NCBI GenBank assembly: GCA_018823105.1
Contig: JAHJJH010000152.1
Span: 1-35,952, forward strand
DNA from: Verrucomicrobiota bacterium
GTDB lineage: Bacteria; Verrucomicrobiota; Kiritimatiellia; CAIQIC01; JAGNIJ01
Reading direction: 5' to 3'
Length of the DNA stretch: 35,952 bases
Each line of letters starts with the position of its first letter. The stretch's first letter is position 1. Position numbers and translations under genes: made by a program. Shown in pieces: positions 23,519-31,382 of the stretch. A model generated the notes under the pieces. That model was not told the DNA's origin. It did no database searches and worked only from the letters and a program-made list of their open reading frames with translations.

Positions 23519-26500
23519 AAAAACTGACGTGGATTGCCCGGGTCGCCAGCTTCACCCTGATTCTAGCGACGTGCGCAAGAGGCTACGAGATCAGTTGCGG
23601 CAACGAGGAGCCGCCTCTGGACGATGAAGACGAAGTCGGAATCGGATCCATTAAGCCATACAACGCAAATATGAGGCGACACGTTGCCGATTTGGAGACA
23701 TTCGATGATGCTCCTGTTGGATTCACGCGAATTTACAACAGCCGCACGACCACCTTCACCACTAATTACATGGACTTCGGCTGGAAGCAGACCTGGCAAC
23801 ACAACTGGAACTATGAAGTGCGCGATCTGACCTCCACGACATTCGGCCATAAGGACGTCAAAGTGCGATACCCCAGTGGTTCGGAATTCAACTTCAAGGC
23901 CGCCGATACTAGCGGAGTGATCCGTGTCCCTTTCGCCTATCACGGTGACCGCCTCTACAAATGGACCGGCGGTACGGTCGGCCACACCTTGGTCACGCCC
24001 CAGGGGTGGGAGTATGATTTCCAGAGGACGACCGCCCCGCGGTATCGCCTAATTCACGTGCGCAATGGTCAGGGATTGACTTGGACCTTGAGCTATGACG
24101 GGAACGGCAAACTGGAGCGCATAGAGAATGATTTTGGTCGATGGCTCGAAATCGAGCGCAGCGTCACGAACGGAATTTTGTGCATCACTGGCGTGCGTAG
24201 CAGCGACGGTCGAGAGGTCGCGTACCGATACGACGCGTGGGTGGACGGCAGTCTCACCAACAACGTACTAACGGCGGTCGGTTACCCCGATGGCTCGCAG
24301 GCGGAATACACTTACGTCGGCGCCCAAAGCCTGACCAACGGAAGACCCTTGCTTGCCACGGCCAGCGACTCGCGGCATCCCGGGCCTGGAGCACGGGTGA
24401 AATACCTGTATAACTACGACGCCATATTCGATTTCGGCAACGGCCCCTATCTTGTCACGGGGACGACGCTGGAAGAGCGGAATCTCGATACGGATGAGGT
24501 GATCGTTCAACTGTCGCTGGGTGCGGGGGATTATCCGCAGAACCTGCTCGGGGACGGCACGGAGATTACCAGGAAGTACACCAACGGGCTGCTTGTTGAA
24601 AAAGGCGACGGCGAGGGGCGCCCCACATTTTTCACGCGCGACCAGGGCGGCTCGGGCTATATCGGCGTCGAGACGGACGTCGAAAGCAACACAACGACCT
24701 ACGCACGCGATTTTGCCGGGCGAGTCCTGCACGAGATAGACTCGATGGGCTTCACCAACAGCTTCAGCTACAACAGTGCCGGGTTCCTCACAAACCAAAC
24801 CGACAAGCTGGGCCACCCCAGTACTTACACTCGGGATACCAATAACCTGCTGTCGCGCATTGACTACCCCGACTGTAGTTTCGAAGAATGGACCTATAAC
24901 CAGTACGGCCAGTCGCTCACGCACCGGCTGCGGAACGGAGGCACGGAGGCCTTCGCCTATTACGGCACAAACGAAACCGGCGGACTATTCGGCGACCTCA
25001 AGACCCGCACCGATGCAATGAGCAATACTACAACCTACACTTGGAACTCGGCCGGCCTGATGACCAGCCTTATGGACGCGAGGGGCAACATAATCCGCTT
25101 CGCATACGACTGGCGCGGGCAGATACTATCCACCACCAACGCGGACAGCACTGTCGTCCTCTTTCAATATGACGCCTTCGGCAACCGCACCAACGCCGTG
25201 GACGAATCAGGCCACGCAACCGCCAATACGTTCGATCAGTACAACCGCGTCCATACCGTCCGCGATCCGCTCGGACGCGTCACGGAATACGAATACGGCC
25301 GCATGCCCGGCTGCGGCGGGTGCGGTGTGTTTGGCGGAACTATTACCCGCATCATCGACCCCGCCGGCAAAGTCACCGAGTATGCTTATGACCGCAGCGA
25401 CAAGCGAACGAACGAGACTATCGCTGTGGGAACGGCAGAAGCGGCCACCACCATCTGGACATACGATGCTGTGGGCCGGCTCAAGACCCAAACCGATGCC
25501 AATGGCAATCCGCACACATGGTCTTATGATGCTCTCGGTCGGGTCGTGGCGGAGACCAATGCCCTGGATGAGGTCACGACCTGCAGCTACGATGCCGTGG
25601 GTAATCTGACGAATCGCACCGATGGCGCTAGCGTGGTCACTTTCTGGGAATACGACTCGCTAAACCGTGCCACGGCCTTGGGCAGTGGCACGCTTCGTTA
25701 TGAATACGAGTACGACCTTGGCGGTCGCCGCACCGCCATGCACACACGCGTCAACGGCGTCATCACCGAAACCACCAGTTACGCCTACGACCTCAACGAC
25801 AAACTGCTCACCAAGACCGACCCGACTGGATACACGCTCTCCTACGCCTACGACCCCACCGGCAACCGCACGAATTTCTCCGTGACCTCCGTGGTTAACA
25901 TTTCTTACGAGTACGACTCACGGAATCGTCTGGTCGCCATGACGGGCAACGACAAGACCACCAGCTTCGGCTACGACGAGCTGGGCCGCAGCACCACCGC
26001 CGTCTGGCCCAACGGCACCACCGCCGCCTACACCTACGACTCCGCCAACCAACTGCTTTCTCTGGTCCACGGTAGGGCGGGTTCGACGAACCCGCCGCTT
26101 GCCTCCTTCGAGTACGCCAACGACCTCTCCGGCAACCGCACCAACATGATCACGCTGGAAGGCACGAATAGCTACGCCTACGACGCCCGCAACTGGCTGA
26201 CCTCTGCCGCCTATCCCGACGGCCATGTTCAGGAATTCGAGTACGACCCCGTCGGCAACCGTACTGGCTTGACCGAAAGTGGCACGGGCGTCCCGCCCGT
26301 GGAAGTCGCATACACCTACGGCCCCGCCAACCGCCTGCTCCTCTCCGCCTCCGCCATCGAAACCAACGGCTACTTCTACGATGATGCCGGCCGGCTCATC
26401 AGCCAAACCGTCAACGATCAACTCCGCACGCACGATTACAGCTTCCGCTCCCAGATGACTTCTCTGGCCGACACCAACGGCTCCATCTTCAGCTATGCTT

Positions 26501-27381
26501 TCGACGGCGATGGCAACAGGATCAGCCAAAGCCTGAACGACTGCCTGACCACCCGTTTCGTTTATGATGGGCCTAATGTTGTTCTTGACGTCAATGCCAG
26601 CAATGAAATAGCCCACGCCTATATCAACGGCCTCGACATTGACCAACCGATCGAGAGGATCGCCTTCATCAACGGCTCACCTCGCCTCCGCCAAGTCTTT
26701 CACGCCGATGCCCTTGGCTCCATCGTCGCCATGACCGACGACTCGGGCGAGTCCGTCAAGACCTATGCCTACGAATCCTTTGGCCGCATTCGCTCCGAAA
26801 CCGGCGGCGACCTCGTCCTCAACCGCTACACCTTCACCGGCCGCGAAGCCCTTGGCGACAGTTTCGATTTCTCTTACTACCGAAACAGAATTATGGACCC
26901 AAACATTGGTCGGTTTACTTCAGCGGACCCTCTGGACTTCATAGATGGGCCGAATCAATATGGTTATGTAAGAAACAACCCTCTCGCATACACAGATCAA
27001 TCTGGAACAGCGACCTTCGAGGGGTGCACAGGGGATCAGAAAGACAGGATTAAAGCGGCCTGGAATACAGCTTGTAATATAATTAATAGTTGCCAATTTG
27101 GAAGCTGCTTTCGTCACGAGGTATACAAAGGGTGCATGCGCAGGAAATGCGCAGAACGCGGCAGCTACCGTTTCAGGTGCGGCAATTTTAAATCCGATTG
27201 TTCGACGGCTTGTGCAAATGGGATGGTCAATAGGAATCTTATCGAGTTTTGCCCTGGCCAATTTACAAACAGAAGATGTCCTGCAATGTACCGTACGATC
27301 GCCCACGAACTGGTTCATAATTGCGGAGATCGTAGTCGCAGTGGTGGATGGCCGGATCGAGCGCTATATTGTACGAGATGA
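23515..27381 (+). CDS. Secreted RHS/YD-repeat protein with Cys-rich HExxH tip
   Basis: The 1288-residue protein has a signal peptide (about residues 1-23), an N-terminal beta domain (about 40-250), then dense YD repeats (many copies of G-x-x-x-x-x-YDxxGxL-type, about 260-1090). The RHS core ends with RFTSADPLDFIDGPNQYGYVRNNP. The variable tip starts near residue 1165. Its 124 residues hold 13 cysteines and a zinc-protease-like HELVH (1264-1268). RHS shells enclose and deliver a C-terminal effector in characterised systems. The tip DNA is richer in A/T than the core, as expected for tip exchange. No obvious cytoplasmic immunity gene follows, as would be needed if the toxin acted inside the cell. 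Confidence 0.88.
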   Translation: MKKLTWIARVASFTLILATCARGYEISCGNEEPPLDDEDEVGIGSIKPYNANMRRHVADLETFDDAPVGFTRIYNSRTTTFTTNYMDFGWKQTWQHNWNYEVRDLTSTTFGHKDVKVRYPSGSEFNFKAADTSGVIRVPFAYHGDRLYKWTGGTVGHTLVTPQGWEYDFQRTTAPRYRLIHVRNGQGLTWTLSYDGNGKLERIENDFGRWLEIERSVTNGILCITGVRSSDGREVAYRYDAWVDGSLTNNVLTAVGYPDGSQAEYTYVGAQSLTNGRPLLATASDSRHPGPGARVKYLYNYDAIFDFGNGPYLVTGTTLEERNLDTDEVIVQLSLGAGDYPQNLLGDGTEITRKYTNGLLVEKGDGEGRPTFFTRDQGGSGYIGVETDVESNTTTYARDFAGRVLHEIDSMGFTNSFSYNSAGFLTNQTDKLGHPSTYTRDTNNLLSRIDYPDCSFEEWTYNQYGQSLTHRLRNGGTEAFAYYGTNETGGLFGDLKTRTDAMSNTTTYTWNSAGLMTSLMDARGNIIRFAYDWRGQILSTTNADSTVVLFQYDAFGNRTNAVDESGHATANTFDQYNRVHTVRDPLGRVTEYEYGRMPGCGGCGVFGGTITRIIDPAGKVTEYAYDRSDKRTNETIAVGTAEAATTIWTYDAVGRLKTQTDANGNPHTWSYDALGRVVAETNALDEVTTCSYDAVGNLTNRTDGASVVTFWEYDSLNRATALGSGTLRYEYEYDLGGRRTAMHTRVNGVITETTSYAYDLNDKLLTKTDPTGYTLSYAYDPTGNRTNFSVTSVVNISYEYDSRNRLVAMTGNDKTTSFGYDELGRSTTAVWPNGTTAAYTYDSANQLLSLVHGRAGSTNPPLASFEYANDLSGNRTNMITLEGTNSYAYDARNWLTSAAYPDGHVQEFEYDPVGNRTGLTESGTGVPPVEVAYTYGPANRLLLSASAIETNGYFYDDAGRLISQTVNDQLRTHDYSFRSQMTSLADTNGSIFSYAFDGDGNRISQSLNDCLTTRFVYDGPNVVLDVNASNEIAHAYINGLDIDQPIERIAFINGSPRLRQVFHADALGSIVAMTDDSGESVKTYAYESFGRIRSETGGDLVLNRYTFTGREALGDSFDFSYYRNRIMDPNIGRFTSADPLDFIDGPNQYGYVRNNPLAYTDQSGTATFEGCTGDQKDRIKAAWNTACNIINSCQFGSCFRHEVYKGCMRRKCAERGSYRFRCGNFKSDCSTACANGMVNRNLIEFCPGQFTNRRCPAMYRTIAHELVHNCGDRSRSGGWPDRALYCTR
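26076..26096. repeat. Palindromic repeat inside the RHS gene (GRAGSTNPP type)
   Basis: A perfect 10-bp stem (GGCGGGTTCG / CGAACCCGCC) with one central base lies in-frame in the RHS gene. It is translated as GRAGSTNPP between two ordinary YD repeats, where this run breaks the repeat spacing. It looks like a REP-type unit inserted without breaking the frame. Confidence 0.65.
26283..26301. repeat. Palindromic repeat inside the RHS gene (GTGVPPV type)
   Basis: An 8-bp perfect stem (CACGGGCG / CGCCCGTG, loop TCC) is read in-frame as GTGVPPVE. This peptide and its reverse-strand reading HGRDARAT are familiar marks of dispersed palindromes in Verrucomicrobia-like genomes. It lies about 187 bp after the other in-gene palindrome. 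Confidence 0.7.
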
Positions 27382-27457
27382 ATCTTAGCAGCGCGCGAAA
27401 ATAGGCCGGCTCCACCCATGCCAGAGTCGGCATCTAGCAAGGAATAAATGGAGATCT

Positions 27458-28225
27458 ATGAAAGAAGGATATATTCCGACCATGTGCTTGGTAGTGTTAG
27501 CTTCAATGTCCAATACCAGCATCGCGCTGGATTCCGGCATGTCGTTTTATTGGGAAGAAAGCAGAGGCCAACGGCAAATCGGCATCATGTATGAGCGATT
27601 CGAGCGGCGAACGGAAGGAGGCTTCGCTATTACGCTTTCGCAGTGGGACAAACTGCAGGAAGATCGCTATGTTGCTCGATTTGCCTTCCCGCTGGCCCGT
27701 CGTTTCAATATTCATTTCGATCTCGGTGCAACTGATGTAAAAGGGGCGACTGGACTAGCGCCCTTGTTTGGCGCAGGCCTTGACATCCTGGCCTACAAGG
27801 GGCGCTTATTCGACCTGAACGTGTTTACCGGAGGAGCCTATGTGTCTAATATCAAAGATGAGGAGACTATATTATGGGGTGTGCTGCCTGCTGACGATCG
27901 AGCATCATTCGTGTACAGCGATGAGTATTTTTTAATGATGGATTATTACGAGCTTGGCGGTGGGTTGACTTTGTCCAGGGCGCTTGATCTCGGCAATCGG
28001 ACAAAAATCACGCCGTATGTTGGCATCGAATCCTCCATTTTGAGAGGCCATGTCAATGAAGGCAGCATGCTCGGATCATTCTACCGTGAGAATTTCAAAG
28101 AGACTGGAGTAGTTAGCCTTATGGGTGGAATTGCTGTTGCCATATCATCACGGCTCGGGTTCAGATTAGAGGGCCGCTTCATTAGTCAGACGGCTGTTGA
28201 TGCAAGTGTATCCGTTGCATTCTAA
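27458..28225 (+). CDS. Putative outer-membrane beta-barrel protein
   Basis: The 255-residue protein begins with a moderate signal peptide (CLVVLASMSNTSIA). It then alternates amphipathic strands rich in aromatic residues and glycine (GQRQIGIMYERFERR, ITPYVGIESSIL, LGFRLEGRFISQ). It ends in Phe (VSVAF), as outer-membrane barrels do for recognition by the assembly machinery. The ATG at 27458 is preceded by GGAG. It starts 76 bp after the secreted RHS gene and shares its lower GC, so it could be the outer-membrane partner or receptor of that system, or a self-protection factor. The family was not recognised, and about eight to ten strands are guessed from pattern only. Confidence 0.6.
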   Translation: MKEGYIPTMCLVVLASMSNTSIALDSGMSFYWEESRGQRQIGIMYERFERRTEGGFAITLSQWDKLQEDRYVARFAFPLARRFNIHFDLGATDVKGATGLAPLFGAGLDILAYKGRLFDLNVFTGGAYVSNIKDEETILWGVLPADDRASFVYSDEYFLMMDYYELGGGLTLSRALDLGNRTKITPYVGIESSILRGHVNEGSMLGSFYRENFKETGVVSLMGGIAVAISSRLGFRLEGRFISQTAVDASVSVAF

Positions 28226-28415
28226 ACTCAAGGCATGGGAGCACGCCCGAAGGGGGAGCAATAGGTGAGGTGCGATTTCTTTCGCGCCTTCAAAGAGTGG
28301 ACCCTTTTAAAAGAGGCGCGTTTTCTGAATGCTCTGATTGGTTACAACGAGCCGAGGGAATAGGGGCAGGGGCAAGAAACAGTAAAAAATACTGAAAAAA
28401 CAGTAAAAAACGGCC

Positions 28416-28444
28416 TTGAACTGCGGCGGGGCGGACGCTATGGT
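28416..28444 (+). promoter_or_regulatory. Sigma70-type promoter for rpmE
   Basis: TTGAAC (28416-28421) and TATGGT (28439-28444) are 17 bp apart. Upstream runs of A (about 28381-28410, including two ACAGTAAAAAA copies) resemble an UP element, as expected for a ribosomal protein gene. The start codon is about 60 bp downstream. Confidence 0.5.
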
Positions 28445-28508
28445 ACACGTTCTTCGTCCAAGAAGCGGCCGCGCTGGGCGGCCTGACGACGAGAGTTGTG
28501 AGACCGAT

Positions 28509-28715
28509 ATGAAAAAGGACATTCATCCCGAATACGGGGCGGCCACGATTTCCTGCGCGTGCGGGAACGTGATCAAGACCCGTTCCACCGCGAAAGAGAT
28601 GCACATCAACACGTGTTCGCGATGCCACCCGTTCTTCACCGGCCAGGCGAAGATTTTGGACGCCGAGGGCCGCATTGAGCGCTTCCGCAAGCGCTATTCC
28701 AAACCCGCTCGCTAG
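28509..28715 (+). CDS. rpmE: Ribosomal protein bL31
   Basis: The 68-residue protein starts [10 protein letters not shown], as bL31 does. It carries the zinc-binding cysteines of the C+ type at 16, 18, 36 and 39 (SCACGN and CSRCHPF), then [18 protein letters not shown] and the basic end. It is part of the 50S subunit and makes bridge contacts to 30S. The C+ form can release zinc when replaced by a zinc-free paralogue under starvation in other bacteria. It is a single-gene transcript, with its own promoter and a terminator right after the stop. Confidence 0.95.
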   Translation: MKKDIHPEYGAATISCACGNVIKTRSTAKEMHINTCSRCHPFFTGQAKILDAEGRIERFRKRYSKPAR

Positions 28716-28724
28716 CTTCTTTTC

Positions 28725-28771
28725 GCGGGCCAGTCGTGTCATCGGACAGGGCCGGCCCGCTTTGTTTTTTT
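28725..28771 (+). terminator. Rho-independent terminator after rpmE
   Basis: GCGGGCC (28725-28731) pairs with GGCCCGC (28754-28760), with an inner TGTC/GACA stem. An 11-base T-rich tract (TTTG then seven T) follows. It starts 10 bp after the rpmE stop. Confidence 0.75.
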
Positions 28772-28906
28772 CCCGATAAGGCGGGGGATATGATGGAATG
28801 GATGGTTCCTTGGGTAGGGCGGCTTGGGCCAGCGCGCCCTGCCTCTTGGGTTTGCCAAGCAGGCCGCGCTCGGAGCCGCAGTCTGTGCAGCAGGTGAAGG
28901 GGGATC

Positions 28907-29989
28907 ATGATCGACAAAGCCCATATTGACCAATGGTTGGCGCGGATGGCGGAGATCGAGACGGCCCTGGCCGATCCGGCAACGGCCGCCAACCAGCGCC
29001 GCTTCCAGGAACTGCTGCTCGAACACTCCCGGCTCCAGGAAATCCAGCGGGCCGCCAGCCTTTACTTCCGGCTCCTGAGGGAACGCGCGGAGAGCGACGC
29101 GCTGGCCCACCAGGAGGGCGGCGATCCGGACCTGGCGGAAATGGCCCGCACGGAGATCGAACGGCTGGACCGCGAACTGCCGGCGGCCGAGCGCGCGCTG
29201 CTCGAAGTCGTGCTTCCTGCCGATCCCGCCGACAGCCGGAATACCATCGTGGAAATCCGGGCCGGCACGGGCGGCGAGGAGGCGGCGCTGTTCGCGGGGG
29301 ACCTGTATCGCATGTACAGCAAGTACGCCGAGCGCTGCGGATGGAAAACCGGGCTGATGGACGCCAGTCCGTCCAGCCTGGGCGGGTACAAGGAAATCAT
29401 CTTTTCGGTCGAGGGGCGTAACGTGTACCGCACGTTGCGCTACGAGAGCGGCGGGCACCGCGTCCAGCGCATCCCGGCGACCGAGGCCAGCGGCCGTATC
29501 CACACTTCCGCGGCGACCGTCGCCGTCCTGCCCGAGGCGGAAGAGGTGGACGTGGAGATCAAGCCCGAGGAGTTGAAGGTTGAATATTGCCGCGCTTCGG
29601 GACCCGGCGGCCAGAGCGTGAACAAGTCGGATTCCGCCGTACGTATCGTTCATCTGCCCACCGGCACCGTGGTCCAGTGCCAGGACGAACGTTCCCAGCA
29701 GCGCAACCGGGAGAAGGCCATGCGCGTCCTGCGGGCCCGGATCCTGGACAAGATGCGCCTCGAAGAGCAGGCCCGGCTGTCGAACGAGCGCAAGCTGCAG
29801 ATGGGCTCGGGGGACCGTAGCGAACGGATCCGAACCTATAATTTCCCGCAGAACCGCGTGACCGATCACCGGATCAACCTGACGCTTTATACGCTGGACC
29901 GTGTCATGGAAGGAGGGCTCGAGTCGCTGGTCGAAGCCCTCCGCGAGCGTGATATCGGATTACGAATCCAGCAGTTGATGAAAACCTGA
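28907..29989 (+). CDS. prfA: Peptide chain release factor 1
   Basis: The 360-residue protein recognises UAA and UAG and releases the finished chain. The codon-recognition tripeptide is PAT (190-192, in [20 protein letters not shown]), which marks RF1 rather than RF2 (which has SPF). The catalytic GGQ is at 234-236 in [17 protein letters not shown]. The length is normal. A strong GAAGGGGG site lies before ATG 28907. prmC follows after 14 bp; its product methylates the Gln of this GGQ. Confidence 0.97.
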   Translation: MIDKAHIDQWLARMAEIETALADPATAANQRRFQELLLEHSRLQEIQRAASLYFRLLRERAESDALAHQEGGDPDLAEMARTEIERLDRELPAAERALLEVVLPADPADSRNTIVEIRAGTGGEEAALFAGDLYRMYSKYAERCGWKTGLMDASPSSLGGYKEIIFSVEGRNVYRTLRYESGGHRVQRIPATEASGRIHTSAATVAVLPEAEEVDVEIKPEELKVEYCRASGPGGQSVNKSDSAVRIVHLPTGTVVQCQDERSQQRNREKAMRVLRARILDKMRLEEQARLSNERKLQMGSGDRSERIRTYNFPQNRVTDHRINLTLYTLDRVMEGGLESLVEALRERDIGLRIQQLMKT

Positions 29990-30003
29990 TCCGGGGGCGC
30001 GCC

Positions 30004-30867
30004 GTGGCCGAGCCTACTGTCCTGGAGTTGCTGGCCTCCGCGGCGCGTCGCCTCGAGGTGGCCGGAATCGAGGAAGCCCGCCTCAAGGCCGAATGGGCGA
30101 TGAGCCGGGTGCTGGGTTGCCGTCGCCTTGAACTACCTCTCCGGTCGCGGGAGCCCCTGGTCCCGCCAGCCTTCCGGTCGTTCGAGGCGGCCGTGCAGCG
30201 GTTGGCGATCGGGGAACCTCTTCAGTATGTCCTGGGCGACGTGGAATTCATGGGCCTGGTCCTGAAAACGGACCCACGCGCCCTGATCCCGCGTCCGGAG
30301 ACGGAACTGTTGGTGGAGACGGTTCTGGCCTGCCGGCCGCTGTGGGATCGGGCCCGGGCGCCCTTCCTGGCCGACGTGGGGACCGGGACCGGCTGCGTTG
30401 TGCTGGCGCTGGCATCGAGGCGCCCGGCCGCGCGGTACCTGGCCCGGGACCTCAACCGTCCGGCGCTCGACCTGGCAAGGGAGAACGCGATTCGACTCGG
30501 GCTGGCCTTGCGCATCGAGTGGGCGGAGGGCGATTTGCTGGAAGGGGTGCCCGCCGCCTCGCTGGACGCCGTCGTCTCTAATGCGCCGTATGTTCCTACG
30601 GCGCAATGGGAAACGCTGACCCGATCCATCCGCGAGTTCGAGCCCAGAACGGCTCTCGATGGCGGGCCCGACGGACTCGCCGTCATCCGCCGATTACTGC
30701 CCCAGACCTTTACAACGCTCGTCACGGAAGGGATAGTGTTCTTGGAGATCGGGGACGGGCAGGCCGGGGCCGTGCAGTCCCTGATGGCCGAGTGCGGTTT
30801 TGCGGACATCCAGGCCAGGCTTGATTTGTCCGGTCGGGAACGTGTGGTATTTGGAGCGAAACGATGA
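30004..30867 (+). CDS. prmC: Release factor glutamine methyltransferase, NAPY variant
   Basis: The 287-residue SAM-dependent enzyme N5-methylates Gln of the GGQ loop in release factors. It starts at GTG 30004, just after prfA. An N-terminal helical substrate-binding domain (about 1-75) is followed by the SAM fold with VGTGTGCVVLALAS (motif I). The motif that clamps the glutamine, normally NPPY, reads NAPY here (193-196, GCG for CCG, one base change). The remaining family features, such as LIPRPETELLVE and LDGGPDGLAVIRRLL, are intact, so the enzyme is probably active. The stop overlaps the next gene by 4 bp. Confidence 0.93.
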   Translation: MAEPTVLELLASAARRLEVAGIEEARLKAEWAMSRVLGCRRLELPLRSREPLVPPAFRSFEAAVQRLAIGEPLQYVLGDVEFMGLVLKTDPRALIPRPETELLVETVLACRPLWDRARAPFLADVGTGTGCVVLALASRRPAARYLARDLNRPALDLARENAIRLGLALRIEWAEGDLLEGVPAASLDAVVSNAPYVPTAQWETLTRSIREFEPRTALDGGPDGLAVIRRLLPQTFTTLVTEGIVFLEIGDGQAGAVQSLMAECGFADIQARLDLSGRERVVFGAKR

Positions 30868-31316
30868 AGCCGTATAGGAGACTCACCTCGCCGATAGCAA
30901 GGCATCGCTCGGCGATGGGATGGAAACAGCAGACGGTCGTCGCCCTGCTGCTTCCCTTGCTTTTCATTGTCGCCGTCATGCAATGGCGCTGGATTTCCGG
31001 GAATAAATCTTCGCTCTTCCGGGTGGGCGGATCCTGGTACGTGGAGCGCCTGTCGTGCGAACTCTGCGGGGAGATGGGTTTTGTCCGCTCGGAGAAGGAT
31101 CCCCGCATTCTACAGATGTGCCCGGTGTGCCAGGGCCGGGGCGGTGCCTACCTACGCCGGCTGAATGATCAGGACGTGATTTGCCCGGCGTGCGGCGGCA
31201 TGGGGCGCATTTGGGATGATCCCGAAAACGCCCATTTCTGCGAGCGCTGCGGCGGACGCGGACTGGTCCATGTGGAGGACGTTGCGACGAATCTTCCTCC
31301 GGCGGGCGCTCCGTAA
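30864..31316 (+). CDS. Membrane protein with DnaJ-like zinc-finger repeats
   Basis: The 150-residue protein has one membrane segment (TVVALLLPLLFIVAVMQW, about 23-40). Four CxxC-based repeats follow, CELCGEMGF, CPVCQGRGG, CPACGGMGR and CERCGGRGL, spaced like the two zinc centres of the DnaJ central domain (CxxCxGxG four times). There is no J domain. It is coupled to prmC by an ATGA overlap and followed by a 66-bp gap before ffh. The zinc-finger part faces one side of the membrane, probably as a chaperone-like or redox module. The function is not known, and its occurrence next to prfA-prmC is unusual. Confidence 0.75.
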   Translation: MKPYRRLTSPIARHRSAMGWKQQTVVALLLPLLFIVAVMQWRWISGNKSSLFRVGGSWYVERLSCELCGEMGFVRSEKDPRILQMCPVCQGRGGAYLRRLNDQDVICPACGGMGRIWDDPENAHFCERCGGRGLVHVEDVATNLPPAGAP

Positions 31317-31382
31317 CGGACCGGCCCCTGCAGGCTTTTTACCCCATCCCCATAACGAATATCCGGCACCCTCCCCTTCCCC

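Noticed and set aside
27098-27388. A 96-codon plus-strand frame overlapping the RHS tip in another frame
   Set aside because: It lies inside the tip, which has the convincing Cys/HELVH pattern. The alternative product has no family features and no own ribosome site.
23515-28225. Classical RHS toxin-immunity pair
   Set aside because: The gene after the RHS is an exported barrel-like protein, not a small soluble immunity protein, so a standard pair is not claimed.
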